From: Galaxea fascicularis
Lineage: Eukaryota; Cnidaria; Anthozoa; Scleractinia; Euphylliidae
DNA: 64,000 bases
Assembly (NCBI GenBank): GCA_948470475.1
Contig: OX419336.1
Coordinates: 20,659,249 to 20,723,248, forward strand
Reading direction: 5' to 3'
The position numbers and the translations under genes are program-made. The notes beneath the pieces were generated by a model. The model did no database searches and had not been told where the DNA came from. It saw nothing but the letters and a program-made list of their open reading frames with translations. Shown piece by piece: positions 46,301 through 61,300 of this stretch. Positions within the stretch are counted from its first letter, which is position 1, and each line of letters opens with the position of its first letter.

Positions 46301-49300
46301 TATTAGCAAATATAACTAAGGCTAACAATTATTGTGTGGAACTCAATAAACGAGCTAAATTCGAAAAAGCACACATGTTTTTGGACTTGTAGCTTATTAA
46401 AAGAAAGTCCTCCAACCAAATTAAAAGAAAAGTAACATGTAAAAGAAAATCTGTTGTTTTAATTCTCAACAACCGAGATTTTGCTATGCATAATGTACCA
46501 TTTACAGAACAGTACGTACACCATACTAGAGCCATGAATTTTGAAAGGATTTGTCAACTTTGGGGCCTGTGTACAACAATGCAAATGGTGTCAGGCATTC
46601 CATTTTCGTAGCAAGCTGTGGCTCTCTTCAGGTTTGTCCTTTTGTCGCACATTTTCTGTGTGTTTTCTGTGATTATGGAAGAACCTGTGGACATTGAAGT
46701 CTATCAGGTAAGAAATATCTAAACTGTAAGACTCAGATGGAGCTCAACATTTATAGATCGAAAAGTTTGAGGAAGTGCCCCCCAAAGAAGATTTTTTAAG
46801 GTTTCACCCCCCCCCCCCCCTTCCTGTGAGAATTCCCAGAAAACCATCTGTCGGGGAGGGGGGGTGGATTTTTTTCTGGAATAACCCAATTAATCATTCC
46901 AACATATAAAGTGATAAGTGAAATAGAAAATATTTCTAGTCATTTTAACTAATGATAATGTACAAATAATTCGTTAAGCCCCAAAGGCCAATTAGTATAA
47001 TACTAGGAATACCTGCCGGTAGAGTGCCAACGAGTAAACACTGGCACAGTTGTGTGCTCAGAGAAAATTAAGAAGTAACCAGAGTACAGTCGATTTTTTT
47101 AAACTGAATCGTTGTTTAAAAAAGCAGTGCAAAACTAACATGTTTTTCTTTGTTTTTTAAAATGTCTATAAGAATTAAACTTGTAAACTTAGAGGTGAAA
47201 TATGAGTCCCTTCCATTACTTCAGAGAGATGAAACCAACATTGTTGTTGGAAATGAGCATGAAATTCAAATGTGACATGTTTGTGTTTTAACCGATGTTC
47301 TTAGAACGCAAATCCCACATGCTCTTGTTTTAAAATGTTTTTAAGAACAAAACTTGTAACCTAGATTACAAATGCACATCTAATATGGTCTTCTTTGTTT
47401 TTTTTAATGTATTTTAAAACAACTTGTAACATAGATTGCAAATGCAAATTCCACTCCGATATCCTATTCCATGTTTTTTTTTTAATCGTTAAGAACTAAA
47501 CTTGAAACAGAGATTACAAATGCAAACTTGTGAGAGATTAGAGGTGCAAATCTCACATGCTATAGTGTGTCAGAACTTGAATATTTTCTAAGTGTCGAAA
47601 ACAATGAGATTTCACGGGACGGGGAGCGTTGCGTGACTCCGGCCCTAGCGGCTGCGAAGGAGACTATCTATGCCCAAGCTCGACAGTCGCTTCTACTTTT
47701 AACCCAAGGCAATATTTATAATCGCTTGAGATTTCTAAACAAATATCTTATGTTCTTACGGGAATTAAACGAGCTGTTTCGAGGAAATTGGTCAAAACTT
47801 CTGACTGCCGGGTATCTAGTTTTTTGAAAACACTTCCCGGCTGCCGGGTATCTAGACACGTCGTTTTTGTGAACTTTGTGAACGCTAATGGATGAGCACA
47901 AACTAACAGCGACACGTCGTGTGACTCGTGACTCGATTGGAAAGAGGCTTTATATTCCCTCTGATTATGTTCATAGTCAATATATTTGAATATATTCAAG
48001 TGTTTTTTTTTTTCCTTAGTTATAGCACGCTGGCCGATTTTGTAAACAATTGACTGTTGTTTTGGCAAGATTGCTGTTTTGGCACGCTCGCCGTGACTGT
48101 CAAATTTGTAATTTTGAGCACACTAGCTCGATAAAAGAAGAGGCTTTATACGCCCTCTGATTGAGTTTATAGTGATTATGTTCAAGTGGTTTTGTTTTTT
48201 TGGTTCTTAAATGGCAGGCTGGCCGATCTTGTCAAGGCAATTGACTGTTTTGTCAAGTTTTGGAGGGCTAGCCGTTTTCGAGCTGATTTCGATAACTGCC
48301 TCGCTGGGCGGTTTTAGCCTCGCTTGGCGATTTTTCAGCCTGCTAGGTGTTAGCTTTGTGACACTCTGGCTCCCAAAAACACTAAATTAAAGTACACGCA
48401 AGAAGACAACGCTCACGAGTGAATAATATCAATATTTCCACTCAACTTTTCCTACCTAAGCCGGCACAAGCGACCAGCCTGTTGTCAATGAGGTCAATGT
48501 GGTCATCTTGTATGATGATCCTCCCGATGTGATTGGTTTAGATAAAAATTACCGCGATGCCATTGGCTAACTCGAAAACAATCACCGATGATGTCACTCT
48601 TACATTACCTTACCTTGCCTTTTTTCACTCGAGATTTCGTCTCCCTGTACCAAAATCAACTCGCGCACACGGCTTTATAATGCTGCCGCCTCGTCACCCT
48701 CGCGTCCTCGCGAGGGTGACTCGTTGGCAATAACTTATTTTTAATAATTATTTTTATTTGTAAATTGCTTGATTTTTATTGGACTTAACATTACCCTGTA
48801 TGTACTGATCTGTACAGCTGTAGTTTAGGTTTGTGTCAGTGTAAACTTCATAATTCTGCTTGACACTGAGGCCCGGTTTAAACGTCGCATTTTACATGCA
48901 CCGAATCTAATTGCTGAATTAAGTGCATGTAAAATGCGACATCTAAATCAATTAAATTCGGCAGATTTATATTAAATGCGAGTTCAGTCGAATATTCAAC
49001 TGATCCAGTCGAATATGCGACTGAAGTTTGACAGTTGATTTAAACGCCGCATTTTACATGTGCAGAATCTAATTCATAATTGTTAAATAAATTATGTTTG
49101 CTCAAATGGGAATTAAAACGTCGCTCTTGCTCAGCAATTTTATTCGGCAAAAAAATGCGACCTTTAAATCAAATTACGTAACAGGAGAGATTTTGAAAAC
49201 GAACTGATTAAAAAGTTAAACGCTAAAAGATTTTTAAAACACATTTCTAAAAGTGAACGACGTTTTGGCGCTATGTTACGCCATTATCAAGTTAAAAAGT

Positions 49301-52300
49301 GAAGAGTGTAAGGTGTGAAGTGAATATATAATATTTGAAAAAATACATAGAATGCTTGCGGGTCCTATGGGTATGAGAAACTCAAAAGGAAAATAACAAT
49401 TAATAAAAGTGTCACGTAAACAGTTTGGCTCGAATAGAGTCAGCCACCTTTTCAAAGTTCTAAGGAAATGTAAGAGCAAGTTTGATTGTTTGGTCTACGA
49501 GGTGTTGTACATAAAGGACATCAAGCCTTCTCTTAACTGTTTACGTGACACTTTTATTATTGTTATTTTCCTTTTGATTTTCTTATACCCATATGACCCG
49601 CAAGCATTCTATGTATTTTTTCAAATATTATATATTCACTTCACACCTTGTACTCTTCACTTTTTAACTTGATAATGGCGTAACATAGCGGCGAAATGTC
49701 GTTCACTTTTATAAATGTGTTTTAAAAATCTTTTAGCGTTTAACTTTTTAATTAAATCAAATTAGCCGAACTTATTCATTCAAGTTGACTAAAATTACCA
49801 TTTCATTCGGTGCATGTAAAATGCGACGTTTAAACCGGGCCTGACCGGCAGACTCAACCACTGCAAAAGCATTTAATCTAAATATCACCATGATTTCAGC
49901 ACATTGCTGGCATAGCTTATAGCCAGGGTTCTCAGTAGCTTTTTTGGTCAGACGGCACAGAAATACTTATAGGCGGCTAAACTTCAGCCTGGAGGTACAC
50001 AAAGGCAAATTTCATAGCCAGCACAGGCAGCTACTTTCGTGAGATAGGCGGTGGAATTTGCCGGTTGCCGGCTACTACTGAGAACCCTGTTATAGCTACC
50101 AGTATGAGTTTGTACAAACTTTAGCCATCAGCCACAGCTTTATTGTGCCATTGATAAGGGCACTTACTTTTTAAAGACTTTTTATTTTAATAATGTGTTA
50201 CAGGGAGATCACTTGCCTTTAGACAGACTTCCATTTACATTTATCTAGCTTTGTATTGGAATAATAAGAACTGCCACCATCATAAGTAGAAGGCCACAAA
50301 CAAAAACTAAAATTTCAAAGAATGTTTTTAAAGGTGTTTATTCATCTGCTACCATTTATTTATTTATTTTGACTTTCACTGATAATTTGAATTAGGTCTT
50401 TTAAACCTGACTTATATTTGAACACTTGAGATGATGTGCTGAGAGAAATACCATACTGAATTATGAACACTTGTTCTAATTCTGAATTTAAACACTACAC
50501 TATTTTTAGTTTACTTGTTGTATTTGCTTGGCAATTGACTTACTCAGTTGACTGTTAACCATCAAGTCTGGTGAAACCCTTTCAAGGGCAAGCTGTGTTA
50601 CCCATCCCAATCTCTATTTTATTTATGGCTGTAGAAGTGAGTACACTGGAAAACATGTTAAGCAAAATATTCTATGAGTTGTTTGGCTAAAAATAATACA
50701 TCTTTGTTTGAACTCTCATATTCGTAGTTTTTATTCATGTCTAACTAATTGTTTTCTTGTTTTCTTTCAGGATGATAACATTATCGCTGGCTGTTGGCAT
50801 TTTTCATGGAATTTATCATGTCCATCATGTTGATAAACAGGATAAGCATGTTTGTGAACAGACATTAGACTATTTTATGGGAGGTTATCTCGCACTTCTT
50901 TTTGCAACAAATATCATGGAACTGTCAATTGCTTGGATGAGTGGAAAGGGTTCAATAACGGATACTGAACCTCGAAATCTCATACCACAGTTGCTCTACG
51001 TCCGTCTTGCACTATCTATTATCGAGCTGTTATGGCTGTCCATTGGGATTAAATGGATATTTCTTGATGCTACAATATGCGAATTAACATCAGAAATTTA
51101 CATTGCAAGAGCAATTGTGGTGTTCAATTGGCTATTTCTGTTTACAGTTCTTATTATTGTATATTGTATATTTGATTCTGCTGGGAGGACTTGGGTACGT
51201 TATCAAGATGCGCAGCTCACAGGGGACAGTGTAGATGCCTCTGAGGGTTACAGTAGGCACATTACTCACAAATACGAGAAGCGCTGGGAAGGCTGTTTTA
51301 AGAAATTTTTCTGTTGTTCTGGAGTTGGACAAGGAGATGAAAATGTGTTTACATTTATTGGAAGGTGCAGTATTGGACATTATTATTTTATATAAATTTT
51401 GTTTAGCCTGTAATTAGTTGAACAAGCATTGGTCATTATTGGAGGTCTTGATGAAGTGGGCAGATTGCAAACTTTGTCAGTCAAATGTTTTCCAGTTTCC
51501 CTGTTTTGGTCAGACAAGGGCTGATGTCCAGTTCTTACTGTGCACTTTACTGTCATTTTCATCACAAATGGCTAACAGTAAACCATTCATTTTTACTGCT
51601 CATCCAAATCAAAAGAAATTGAGTCAATCAGATGGGTCCAGTTACTTTCTGCCAATTGAATTGTTATAAAAATTGAAAATTAGAAAAAATAATACATGCC
51701 CAAGTCTTGGTGGTTTTCTTTTTTTTTTTTCAATTTGTATTTGTTTCAATTGTGTGGTACAAAAGTTGAAGCTGTATTTTTAATTTAGATTTTCGTTGTT
51801 TGAAAATGTGCTAGTTATTTGTAAAAGTTCAAATTTGTTTTTCTTGAAATCAAATTTAGAATCAAGTTTAGATTGCCTTTTTTTATTTTCTATGCTTGAT
51901 TTTTGTGAACATTACTTTTTTGTGTGCATGCACTATGGTATCTTTAGGGATATATGAATGCTTGATGATTGTCCCAAGAAAACCTGTTTTGACCAGTCAG
52001 TAGACAATCAGTACATGTGAGATGGATACTAACATTTCCAGTAGAGAATTAATTTCTATGTTATCAATTTTGATGTGATAAAAACCATTTTTGCTTTGTC
52101 AGAACACTAGCTGAGTACTTTCAAGATATGGATGTTGTACCATCTGACTTTGCTGCTGGATTGGTTTTACTAAGGAAACATCAAAAATGCCAGGAAGAAA
52201 TTGCTTTAAAAAGGGCAATAGAAGAGCAGCAAGTCCTGGATTCTCAGGTATGCTGACTACATGTAAGTCAGTAGTAAGACATGAATTTGAGCAAGTATCT

Positions 52301-55300
52301 AGCTGTTGGTTGGTTGCTGGGTTGTGCAGTTTTCCTGGTGCTACACCTTGAAGCAGGTTATCAAAACCTGGTCATCCAAAGTCAGATTGTGGTTTTCAGT
52401 GATTTGACATGATTATCCTAACTTTTGACAGACTGCCTTTCAGAAAAAAAAAATAGGGTTCATTAATTTTATTGTCTTTGACAGATAGAATTACAGTAGT
52501 GTAACAGTAAAATACAATATGATGGAGATTGATGTTGCAGGTAAAAATTTTTTAACCTAGGTTGATTCTCAAATCCCTTTGTCTCCTAATCCTAATTATT
52601 CAGAATTAGGGTTAGGAGAAACAAATACATGTGATTTTGCAAGAAAATTGTGTTTGGGGGCTAGGTATTGTAAATTATAATCCTTCATTGGTCTAAATTT
52701 CATCACATGACTGAATATTCCCCAGATAAAACTGCATGGGGAATATCAAATGTACGTTGGAAAAAAATATGTGGAGGATAATGAAGACAGTAGTGTCCAT
52801 TTGGCTTTGAAAATATGCTTGAATATTAAATTTGTCCTTGGACATTATCAGTTCCTCGGAGCTCACAGTTTTAGTCAAGCTTCACTCTCGGGAAGCTGTT
52901 GGCTTTTCGGAACAGATAATGTCTCCAGACAAATGTCCGAGAATTCTGCCCTCTAGGTGACACCAGGAAAATTCCTGAATGTGAAACCAGCTAGCTAGAA
53001 ATATTCATTGTATTGTTCTTAGGAAACATTGCATTAATAATATTGTTGAATAAATTGATCGCCAGTTTCATTGCTGAAATACTAACTAATAATTATTATC
53101 GCAGTATGTGATCTTTTAGTTCTGTTAATTTTCTCAAGGCTTTGCCTGCCACCAACTACATGTATTTAGCAAATGAAAACCTTGGGTTTTTGTTGCTAGC
53201 TTAAAAGTCTTAACCCTTGAACTCCCAAGATCTGATTATTAATTGTCCTTTGTAGCTGCTATTCAGTTCCTTGTACATCACCTGTCTGCTGGACAATGTA
53301 TTGATATTATAAGGAGAATTTACATGCTGATTACTTCTGGGAGTTCAAGGGTTAAGTGGTTCAAGAATTATAGATTATGGGGTAAGCACCAGAGACATGC
53401 AATCAATTGGAAACATTGCCGTTATTATGATGTTATCTGTTATTCAGTTAAGTATTTTGTAAAGAGTATACTTGCCATGAACTATTTCTGACATAAAGGT
53501 GTGAGATTTTTATCTGGGAGCGCCAGGATTTTCGAAGACGACAAGATCATATCCAAAGATTTCTGAAAACACCCAAAGATTTAAGAAGTTGTTCCGAATA
53601 ATTCAGAACCCAGGATGTTTCACTGAACACAACCTTGTCCCCAGTGTCTTTCCTGAGTTTGGGAAAGTGTTGCCTTTTTTTTGTTTTGTTTTGCATGTAC
53701 TTTTCGTTTCTCACATTGGTTTGACTTTACAAATATTTGGAAAGTGTGTCAAATACATGTAGGCTGTAATAGCTCACATGTTTTCAACCAGGCTTGAGGA
53801 ATTGCTCTCGTAGGCATGAGTTGGCATGAGATCAAAGTTTTCAACTTGCAGGTGTGAGACTCACACCTAAGGCGTGAGAGTTAGCAGGTGTAAAAGAGGG
53901 TCTTAGAGTGAGGTAGTTGCTCTTAATTAGATAAGGGCAGCCCAGGATTACTGTCAGCCTTGAATACGGTCAGGAGGTACATGTATACTACCCAGCTCCT
54001 TTAAGTCTCCCAATTTCTTGTCTGTTTTTCTCCTTTTGTGGCTGTTCTTTATCCATTTTGCTAGGCTCTCTGGGACAAAAAATAACTTTGGAAGGGAAAA
54101 TGCTCTTACCGTGATATGTAGTGCATCAATGTGTAAGCTTCATATCTTTTTCACAGAAAGGTGTGAAGAAATCATCATTACGCTTTCAACGGACCAACAG
54201 TGCAAGAACACTAAACCTCAAAGACAAGGTGTTGTAATTGATTCTTCCTCTTATTTAATACCATTATCATGCCACCATCACCACTCCACATCTGTCACCA
54301 TCACTGCCATCTACCATCATAATCATTAGATGCAACAGCAACAACTTAATTCAGCTGTTGAATCTTCAAGCTGGCCGTAAGGGGCACCAAATAGTAAACA
54401 GAAATGATTAATTTTACAAAGTTATGTACAAAGGTTAAATGAAAAAAGACAATTCCTGTAGGTATAGTACTGTGCAAAAGTAATGAGAGCAAGTTTCGAC
54501 GAAATTTGTTCATGTTGAAATATCGCTAAATTTTTACTGGAAGTTTTGCACAGTTCACATGTGAAATTTTGAGAGATTGTGTGAAATTTCGTATAGGACA
54601 TGAACATGCAAGAGGTAGATTAGAAATTAGATATGACTAGATAGTCAATAGTACAGGTGTTACATTGTACATAGTACATCACTTTTGCAAGGCTCAAGAC
54701 TAACAGTAGCCAGCTAGCCACAGACCAGTTAAAATTCCGTTTTGGCTAGTAGGTTTTGCGCTTCACTAGCCATTTTGGGTAGAGAAAATGTCAGCACTGG
54801 AGGACCAGATGAAATCACTGATTTAAGAAAATTGAGACAAAGCATGCAGAATTTGAAACATCAGCTGCCTGTGCAAGTCGGCCCATATAATCTATTGCCT
54901 CAAGCAAGAACTTAAGATTACTAAAAGGCCAAAGCATGCTTAATGTTTAATGCTTAAAAAGATCATTTTATGCTTTTCTTTCAATTACTTAAAAAAATAA
55001 AAAAAAAATTGCAGTGATTTGAATGATGGTTATTTAATATCAGTGCCTATGTCTGTAACTTGCTCACAAGAGATCATGAATATGCATTTAAAAAAAAAAG
55101 GAATATTTTTGTGGGGGCTAGCTGCAAAGTTTCAACAGTGGTTCCGTGACAAATCTCTCAAGGGCGTGCATTTACTTCACATTCTAGTTCAAACCCCTTA
55201 GAATTAAATTTATTGTGTTTAAACTGCTGTGTTTATAAACTCATCATAACACTTTCAAACGTAAAAGGAAGCTGTTCTAATAAGCTGATAAGTTGAGTTC

Positions 55301-58300
55301 TTTCATGTCAGTATTATGGTTGGAAAAAAAGGTACTGAAACTGCTTGACAGGATGAAAAAATAAAATAGCTAAGAAACAAGTCTGGCTAGTGAAAAATTT
55401 GTTTTGGCTAGTGAATCAAACATTTGCACTAGCCACTAGGCTAGTAAGCTTTTATCTGTCAGTTACTGCTATATCTCTTTTGAGAGCAGTGCAAGGGGAA
55501 TATCAAGAAATAAATATGTAACAATATTATGGTCTTACTCAGAAAAGAAAAATTCTGAGCTCCCAATATTAGAATCGAACCCATGACCTTTTAGAATACC
55601 AGTTGGAAATGCTCCAACCACTGAGCTGTGGGACACCTGAATGGTGAGAAATGTCATTGTGCCTTAAGACCCACATCACACAAACAAAGAACTACCAGTA
55701 AACACACAAACTACCCTCATTGTGCAGGCACATAAAATAATGTATGTGAAGATTAATCTTGAAATAACAAACCCTTCTCTTTTAAACCTTCATGTATTTA
55801 AAAGTGTTAAAATGTACATTTATGTACTGTGCATCGTGAAGGAAATGATGCGGACCAGACGGTATTACTCCCTTTAGCAGGCTGAATCTATTTTTTTTTT
55901 AACTTCTGAGTTTTGTCAAATTTTAGAGTGAACTGCTTCTATTCAAGGATGTAGTATACTATATGAACTATGCATTATCTGCTTATGGCTGGCCAATCTA
56001 CATGAAGAGCAACGTCATCTGTGGATGTTGCAAGCTTTTGAAGAATGTCAGGTATTAGTTTATGTGTAGGATGGCAATGATTCTTTTCTATCCTCCTTAC
56101 TTCAAAAATCCGAAAATAGAAACAATGTCACCATTAAATGTTGGAAAATTAAACCCCATATACAGAAGTAGAAACACATTTAAACAGCTAGCTGTTGTAT
56201 CTTCAGTTCTACAAAACTTTAGCCTGTGTAGGAGATGTTGGAGAAGTCTGGGCACAACATAGCAGAGTGTGCCCAAGGAAGGAGCCTCACGGAGAACAGA
56301 AAGATAGCACCTGCCTAAGATATCTATAAAAATCCTGTACCACCCACCATACAATAAATCATTTCACAGTTCTTTTACTTGTAATATGGTTGTAGTGCTG
56401 CAACTAGTTGCAAAAATGCTTGACACTGTAATACTTCACTTTAACCCCACCCCACCCCTGCCCCCTTTTTATCGAAGTTGCTAGGAGTGTAACATCATCC
56501 TTGAGACTTGGACAAACAACTTTGAAGGGGGTAGAAGGAGGGGCTGTGTGTTATATCTCACATATTTCTTACCATGTAGTGATTTTGAGAACGAAAAGCT
56601 GTTTTTGATTGGAAGTGTCTCGTCAATTTTGCAACTGATTGTACTTCTTTTGAATTCTTTAATGTTGTTTCACTGAGTTTGTTACTTCTTTTGATAACTG
56701 TATATTTGTTTTGTTTGCTTATGCAAAAAATGATGATTTTGCACTTTGTAGATGCTGTTATCCTTGCCGTGCTCCAGACCGTAGATCAAACAAATTTGTT
56801 AATGTAGAAAGTGACAACTGTTGCCGCTGTAATTACTCTGCACTTAAGAGGATCGCAGACATTCACAACCGAGATACAATATATGTCAGTTATCATAACA
56901 AAGTAAGTTGTATATCATAATGTTCCACCACTGAAATGGCCATACATGCGTATACATGGCTTTCAGTAGAAGCTGGCTACTACCAGAGCTCCAGCAGCTG
57001 TGAATCATTGAGACACCAGCTACTAATTGGCTATGTTGGTCAACAAATACTTGAAAAATATAACTGTTGAAATGGCTGCTTAGATTGCCACAGCTGCCTG
57101 TGTATACTCACAGAGGCATACACCTACTGCAAATGTCATTGAAAGCCCTGTGTATAGTTGTTCGATTTGGTGTTTAGCACACATTATCTCCATCAATTTG
57201 TTGTAAATTATTTGTGTACTATAAGTATACAATTACCCTGTAGTTTAATTAACAACAGGAAATGTTTAATTATACATAATTTAGGTCGTTACATTCCCAA
57301 GAAAAATGGCAGGCTCTTGCACTCATAGTTCAAAGTGTTTCGTTCATGAGCAAGATATGGTGAAAAAAATAAACAGTATAGCTGATGACCAGCATCACAC
57401 ATCCTGATGTATTGTACCTAAAGTAGAACTATGCAAGCAGTGATAGGGCTTTGATTGGAATCATAGTAGAGTATTATTGGATGTGTTAACTCAGTCTGTC
57501 AAGACCCAGCGTTTTCCTATATTCGTCAAAATGGAAGGTTGATTAAGGGAGATTTCACCCCACTCATTATGACTATGGCACTCATCAACTTTTTTTTTTG
57601 GTGAATAATACTCTCAAAGTGATAACAAATTGTTATTTTTGTTTTCTATTTTTGTCCGCTTTTGTGTATTTTTCAGTTGTTTGAGACACCTTTCTTTGTT
57701 TGTATGGATCATGCCAAGAGAGCTGTTGTAGTGACCATCCGAGGGACATTATCACTCCAGGTAAAGGGAACTCGAAAGAACCTGCCATGGATTTGGTTTC
57801 CGTTTGTCAGTTCAGTTGTTCGTCCGTCTCTTCGTGCGTGCGTTTGTTTGTTTCCGTGATGCTTTTGTGAAACTGAACTATGCTGCACCTTACTTTTAAA
57901 TTCCTGTTCCAGGACATCCTTACAGATTTTTCAGTTGAAGCGCAGAAGCTTCCCTTGGAGGGTGGTGATCCTAATTGGTTTGGCCATAAGGTATGCTACA
58001 GTCAGTACAGTGTGATGCTTTCCGTAGGTCTTGACAAATAGGCATCTTTAGAACTATCGAATTCAGCTTGATATCTAAGCTTAGAGGACAGAAGAAATAT
58101 GATTAACATAACTTTCAGTTTCCTTTGTTTTTATACCTCTGGCTTGAAACTGAATTTTGATATTTCGAAAGTGGCCCATTCATAGAGAGATTCATGAAGT
58201 TGGAAGATACATGTAGACTACTAGAGTCCGTTGGTCAGTTGAGAGTTTGAGTAATCAACAGGCGAGGAAACATAAGCAGTGAAGCTGGAGGGAGGAGTGA

Positions 58301-61300
58301 TCATCATCAAATTTCTCCTTGTAATATCAACGCGTTATAAAAGGGTGGTCACGAGAATTGAGAACATGATCACACAAGATGAATTTGCTTGATATGTTAA
58401 CAAATTTTCCTCACTACTTTTATAGGAAATGTGTAGGGACAACAAATGAGAATTTAAATTTAAAGGGTTCATTGCTATGTTTCCTAGGGTATGATAAGAG
58501 CTGCTGTTTTCATCAAGACAAAGCTGGAGAGTGGAATACTCACTAAAGCTTTTCATTCTGATCCGGTAGGTAATTTACACTACACGTACTCCATTTCAAA
58601 GCTGGATATTCGTGAGAGAAGAAAACGCATAGACTGATCAGAAACACGTGTTTAGGTGTCCTTGAAGGAAGAAAACAGAAGTTAATACCCTGCAATTTCT
58701 TTTAAAGTGTTAGGTGATTTCTGGTACATGTACAGTATTTTGTGGTCTGTAGTGAAGACAATTAACGTTGCCCTTTTCTTCTTGTGAGTTCCGCCTTTTG
58801 AAAGGCCAGGCAAACTTATTGTGCCGCATCACTTTGAGTCTGTTTTCATTTGCAAACGGTCCAACGGTTTGTTTTACTTTTCAAAGTGTTGCCCAAATTT
58901 CCTGTTTTGTTCGTGTATCTCCTTTAATAACTGGAGTGAGTGGCACATACGTCTGGTATCTTTGCGGCAAATCTTTGCGCTTCAGTACTCGCATATGGCC
59001 GGATGTAGCAATTTTCACAACTCGCAAAAGCATCCTTTGTAAGTTCATTGTACTTGTGCATTCCTCCTTAGGACCGCCACACGGAGTCATATCGTCTTAT
59101 CCTTGTTGGTCATTCGCTTGGTGCAGGGACAGCAGCTATACTCGCTATTTTACTCCGTCCTTATTACCCTGATCTGTTCTGCTATGCCTTCTCGCCTCCT
59201 GGAGCTACCCTAAGGTACACTGAAGCTATCCTTTCCGCAGAAAACAGGCGTAACTTTTGACTTCAGTTACTTTTTCCGGTGATTTTTTTTTTAGTTTGTA
59301 ATACGAAAGAAAAAACTCTCTTCAAGCAGGAGGCTGTCCATCCAGACCGCGTTTTTCCCAGTGTTCTTTGGTCGCTTTTACCACCACATAAAGGTGGTAA
59401 CATCAGTTTTGGCTGTAGAACGTTTACATGTAGATACGTTCTTGTATTAATAATTTTCATGGCTTATTAGCAAGTTAGGTACCACTAGATCGTTCTTCCC
59501 CAGTGGGGAAGAACTTTTACCTAACGTAACAACGTTTTGTCTTGATGATCCTGTGTAATCTTCGTAAAACGAAAGCACTGATAATGAAGGCAATAAATTC
59601 AGAAGCTTACTGATCAAAATATGATGACAACAAGAGTGCATGTTGTTAATCTACTTGTAAGACAACCAATCTGTTGTCGTAATTTCTCTCGCTTCATAGG
59701 CCTTATTTTCTTAGAGTTAAGTCTTTAGCTTACATGGCTTTGACCCCTTTTTTTCAGCCTTTCTGCCGCAAAGTATGCTCGTGATTTTGTTTTTTCAGTC
59801 GTTGTTGGGAAAGACATGATTCCCAGGTATGTTGTGTATCGACATAAAAGTTCCCAGCTTTTCAGTGTTTATCTGGGATGCGATTTGTATTTTGACATTT
59901 TCCAGTATTTTCATACTGCTGGACAAAAGCAGATCTTGCAACCTGAGGCAGCTTAATGGCCATTATGGTTTCGACGAGTTGGAAATAGTCAGTTGGATTA
60001 CTTTGATCATGACAAGTATCATTCTTATCATAATCACACTTGATTCCAATTTGCTTTTTATATATACATTCGTAAATTAACATTTCCTGTAAATTAGGTT
60101 AAATTAGATTATGTGTTTTATTTACTGTAGATTAGTGTTTTGAACCTCTAATTTTTGTAACACGGACCAACAATCATGTGTAAATACAAGGCATTGTATT
60201 GCATTACATTGCAACAACAACAACCATTTATTTTGCCACAAATGTAAAATACATGGAAACAACGGTAAAGAAAAAAAACAATTAGGCAGAAAACCTACTC
60301 ATAGTAAATCTAAACATGCTGAGAAGTAACAAAATTACTTAGCATTGCATTGTGTTGCATTGTACATGTATGCCTAATACATGGACACTTGTACGGTAAG
60401 GCTGTACACTGAACATGACTGGTTAAGAAGCTTTGTTCTTGTTATTGTACAGGTTAAGTCTTTATACTCTTGAAGACCTCCGCAACAAAATGATGGCTGT
60501 GATTGCTCATTCTAACATTCCAAAAGTGAGTTCTCGTTACGCTACTGATGACAAGCTTCGACTAATCAAAGACTTAGTTGATGTTGCGCATGTGCGTGTT
60601 GGACCCCCCTAACAATGTTTTTATGAATGGGTCTTGCTCAGTCTATGCCTGCTGTTATGGCACATACTTGTGCAAATTTTCCACTTGATTTAGAAGCTTG
60701 TACGGGTTTGTTTTTGGATCCACGTCGTTCTCAAAATTTATGCCGCTGTGGTTTGGACACGTTACCGTAAGGTGTCCAAACTAGAATAGTACGTAAGTAC
60801 AAGATTTTACATTGAAGAGGAAGAATGTTTATTCCAGCCTTTGTACTTTTGACAACAGCAAGGGTATCTAATTGTTTGCATGACGATGAGGTCAACCGTT
60901 TAGGCTGCAAATTTTTTTGTGAGGGAACTGTCTTAGACTGCTTTTAACTTTAACCAGTCCTTCATTGTTTTAAAGCGTTGGAACGCCTTTCTCAATTTTG
61001 CTGATAGCAGCCAACCGTGTGAACACACATTCGATTTTTATTGTTCTACTAAAATTTGTGCAATAGCAAGAAAGTAAAATGAAGCCAGTGACCAAAGTGG
61101 CTTCTAGGCTCTCGAGTTGGTTACTACAACGTATATGCAATGAACCCTTTCTTCCCCTACACATTTCCTATCGACATTGCAGGGAGAAATTATTAAAATA
61201 TCTAGCAAATTCATCTTGTGTAACCCTATCCTTAATTAATATTCTCGTGACCACTCTGTTTTATGAAGCGTTGATATGACAAGGAGACATTTGATGCTGT

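Noticed and set aside
46676..46708. Possible alternative first exon of DAGLA (ATGGAAGAACC... ending CAG before GTAAGA)
   Set aside because: Its end phase does not fit exon 2, which needs two carried bases, and it lies inside a transposable element.
48660..48720. CGCGAGGGTGACTCG/CACCCTCGCG palindrome as a regulatory site
   Set aside because: A short isolated palindrome in a diverged intronic repeat with no supporting context.
49240..49300. Hammerhead-ribozyme-like motif (GATAATGGCG ... CGCCAAAACGTC) in the Penelope-like arms
   Set aside because: Penelope-like elements can carry hammerheads, but here the core departs from CUGAUGA/GAAA at key bases in both arms. At most a decayed remnant.
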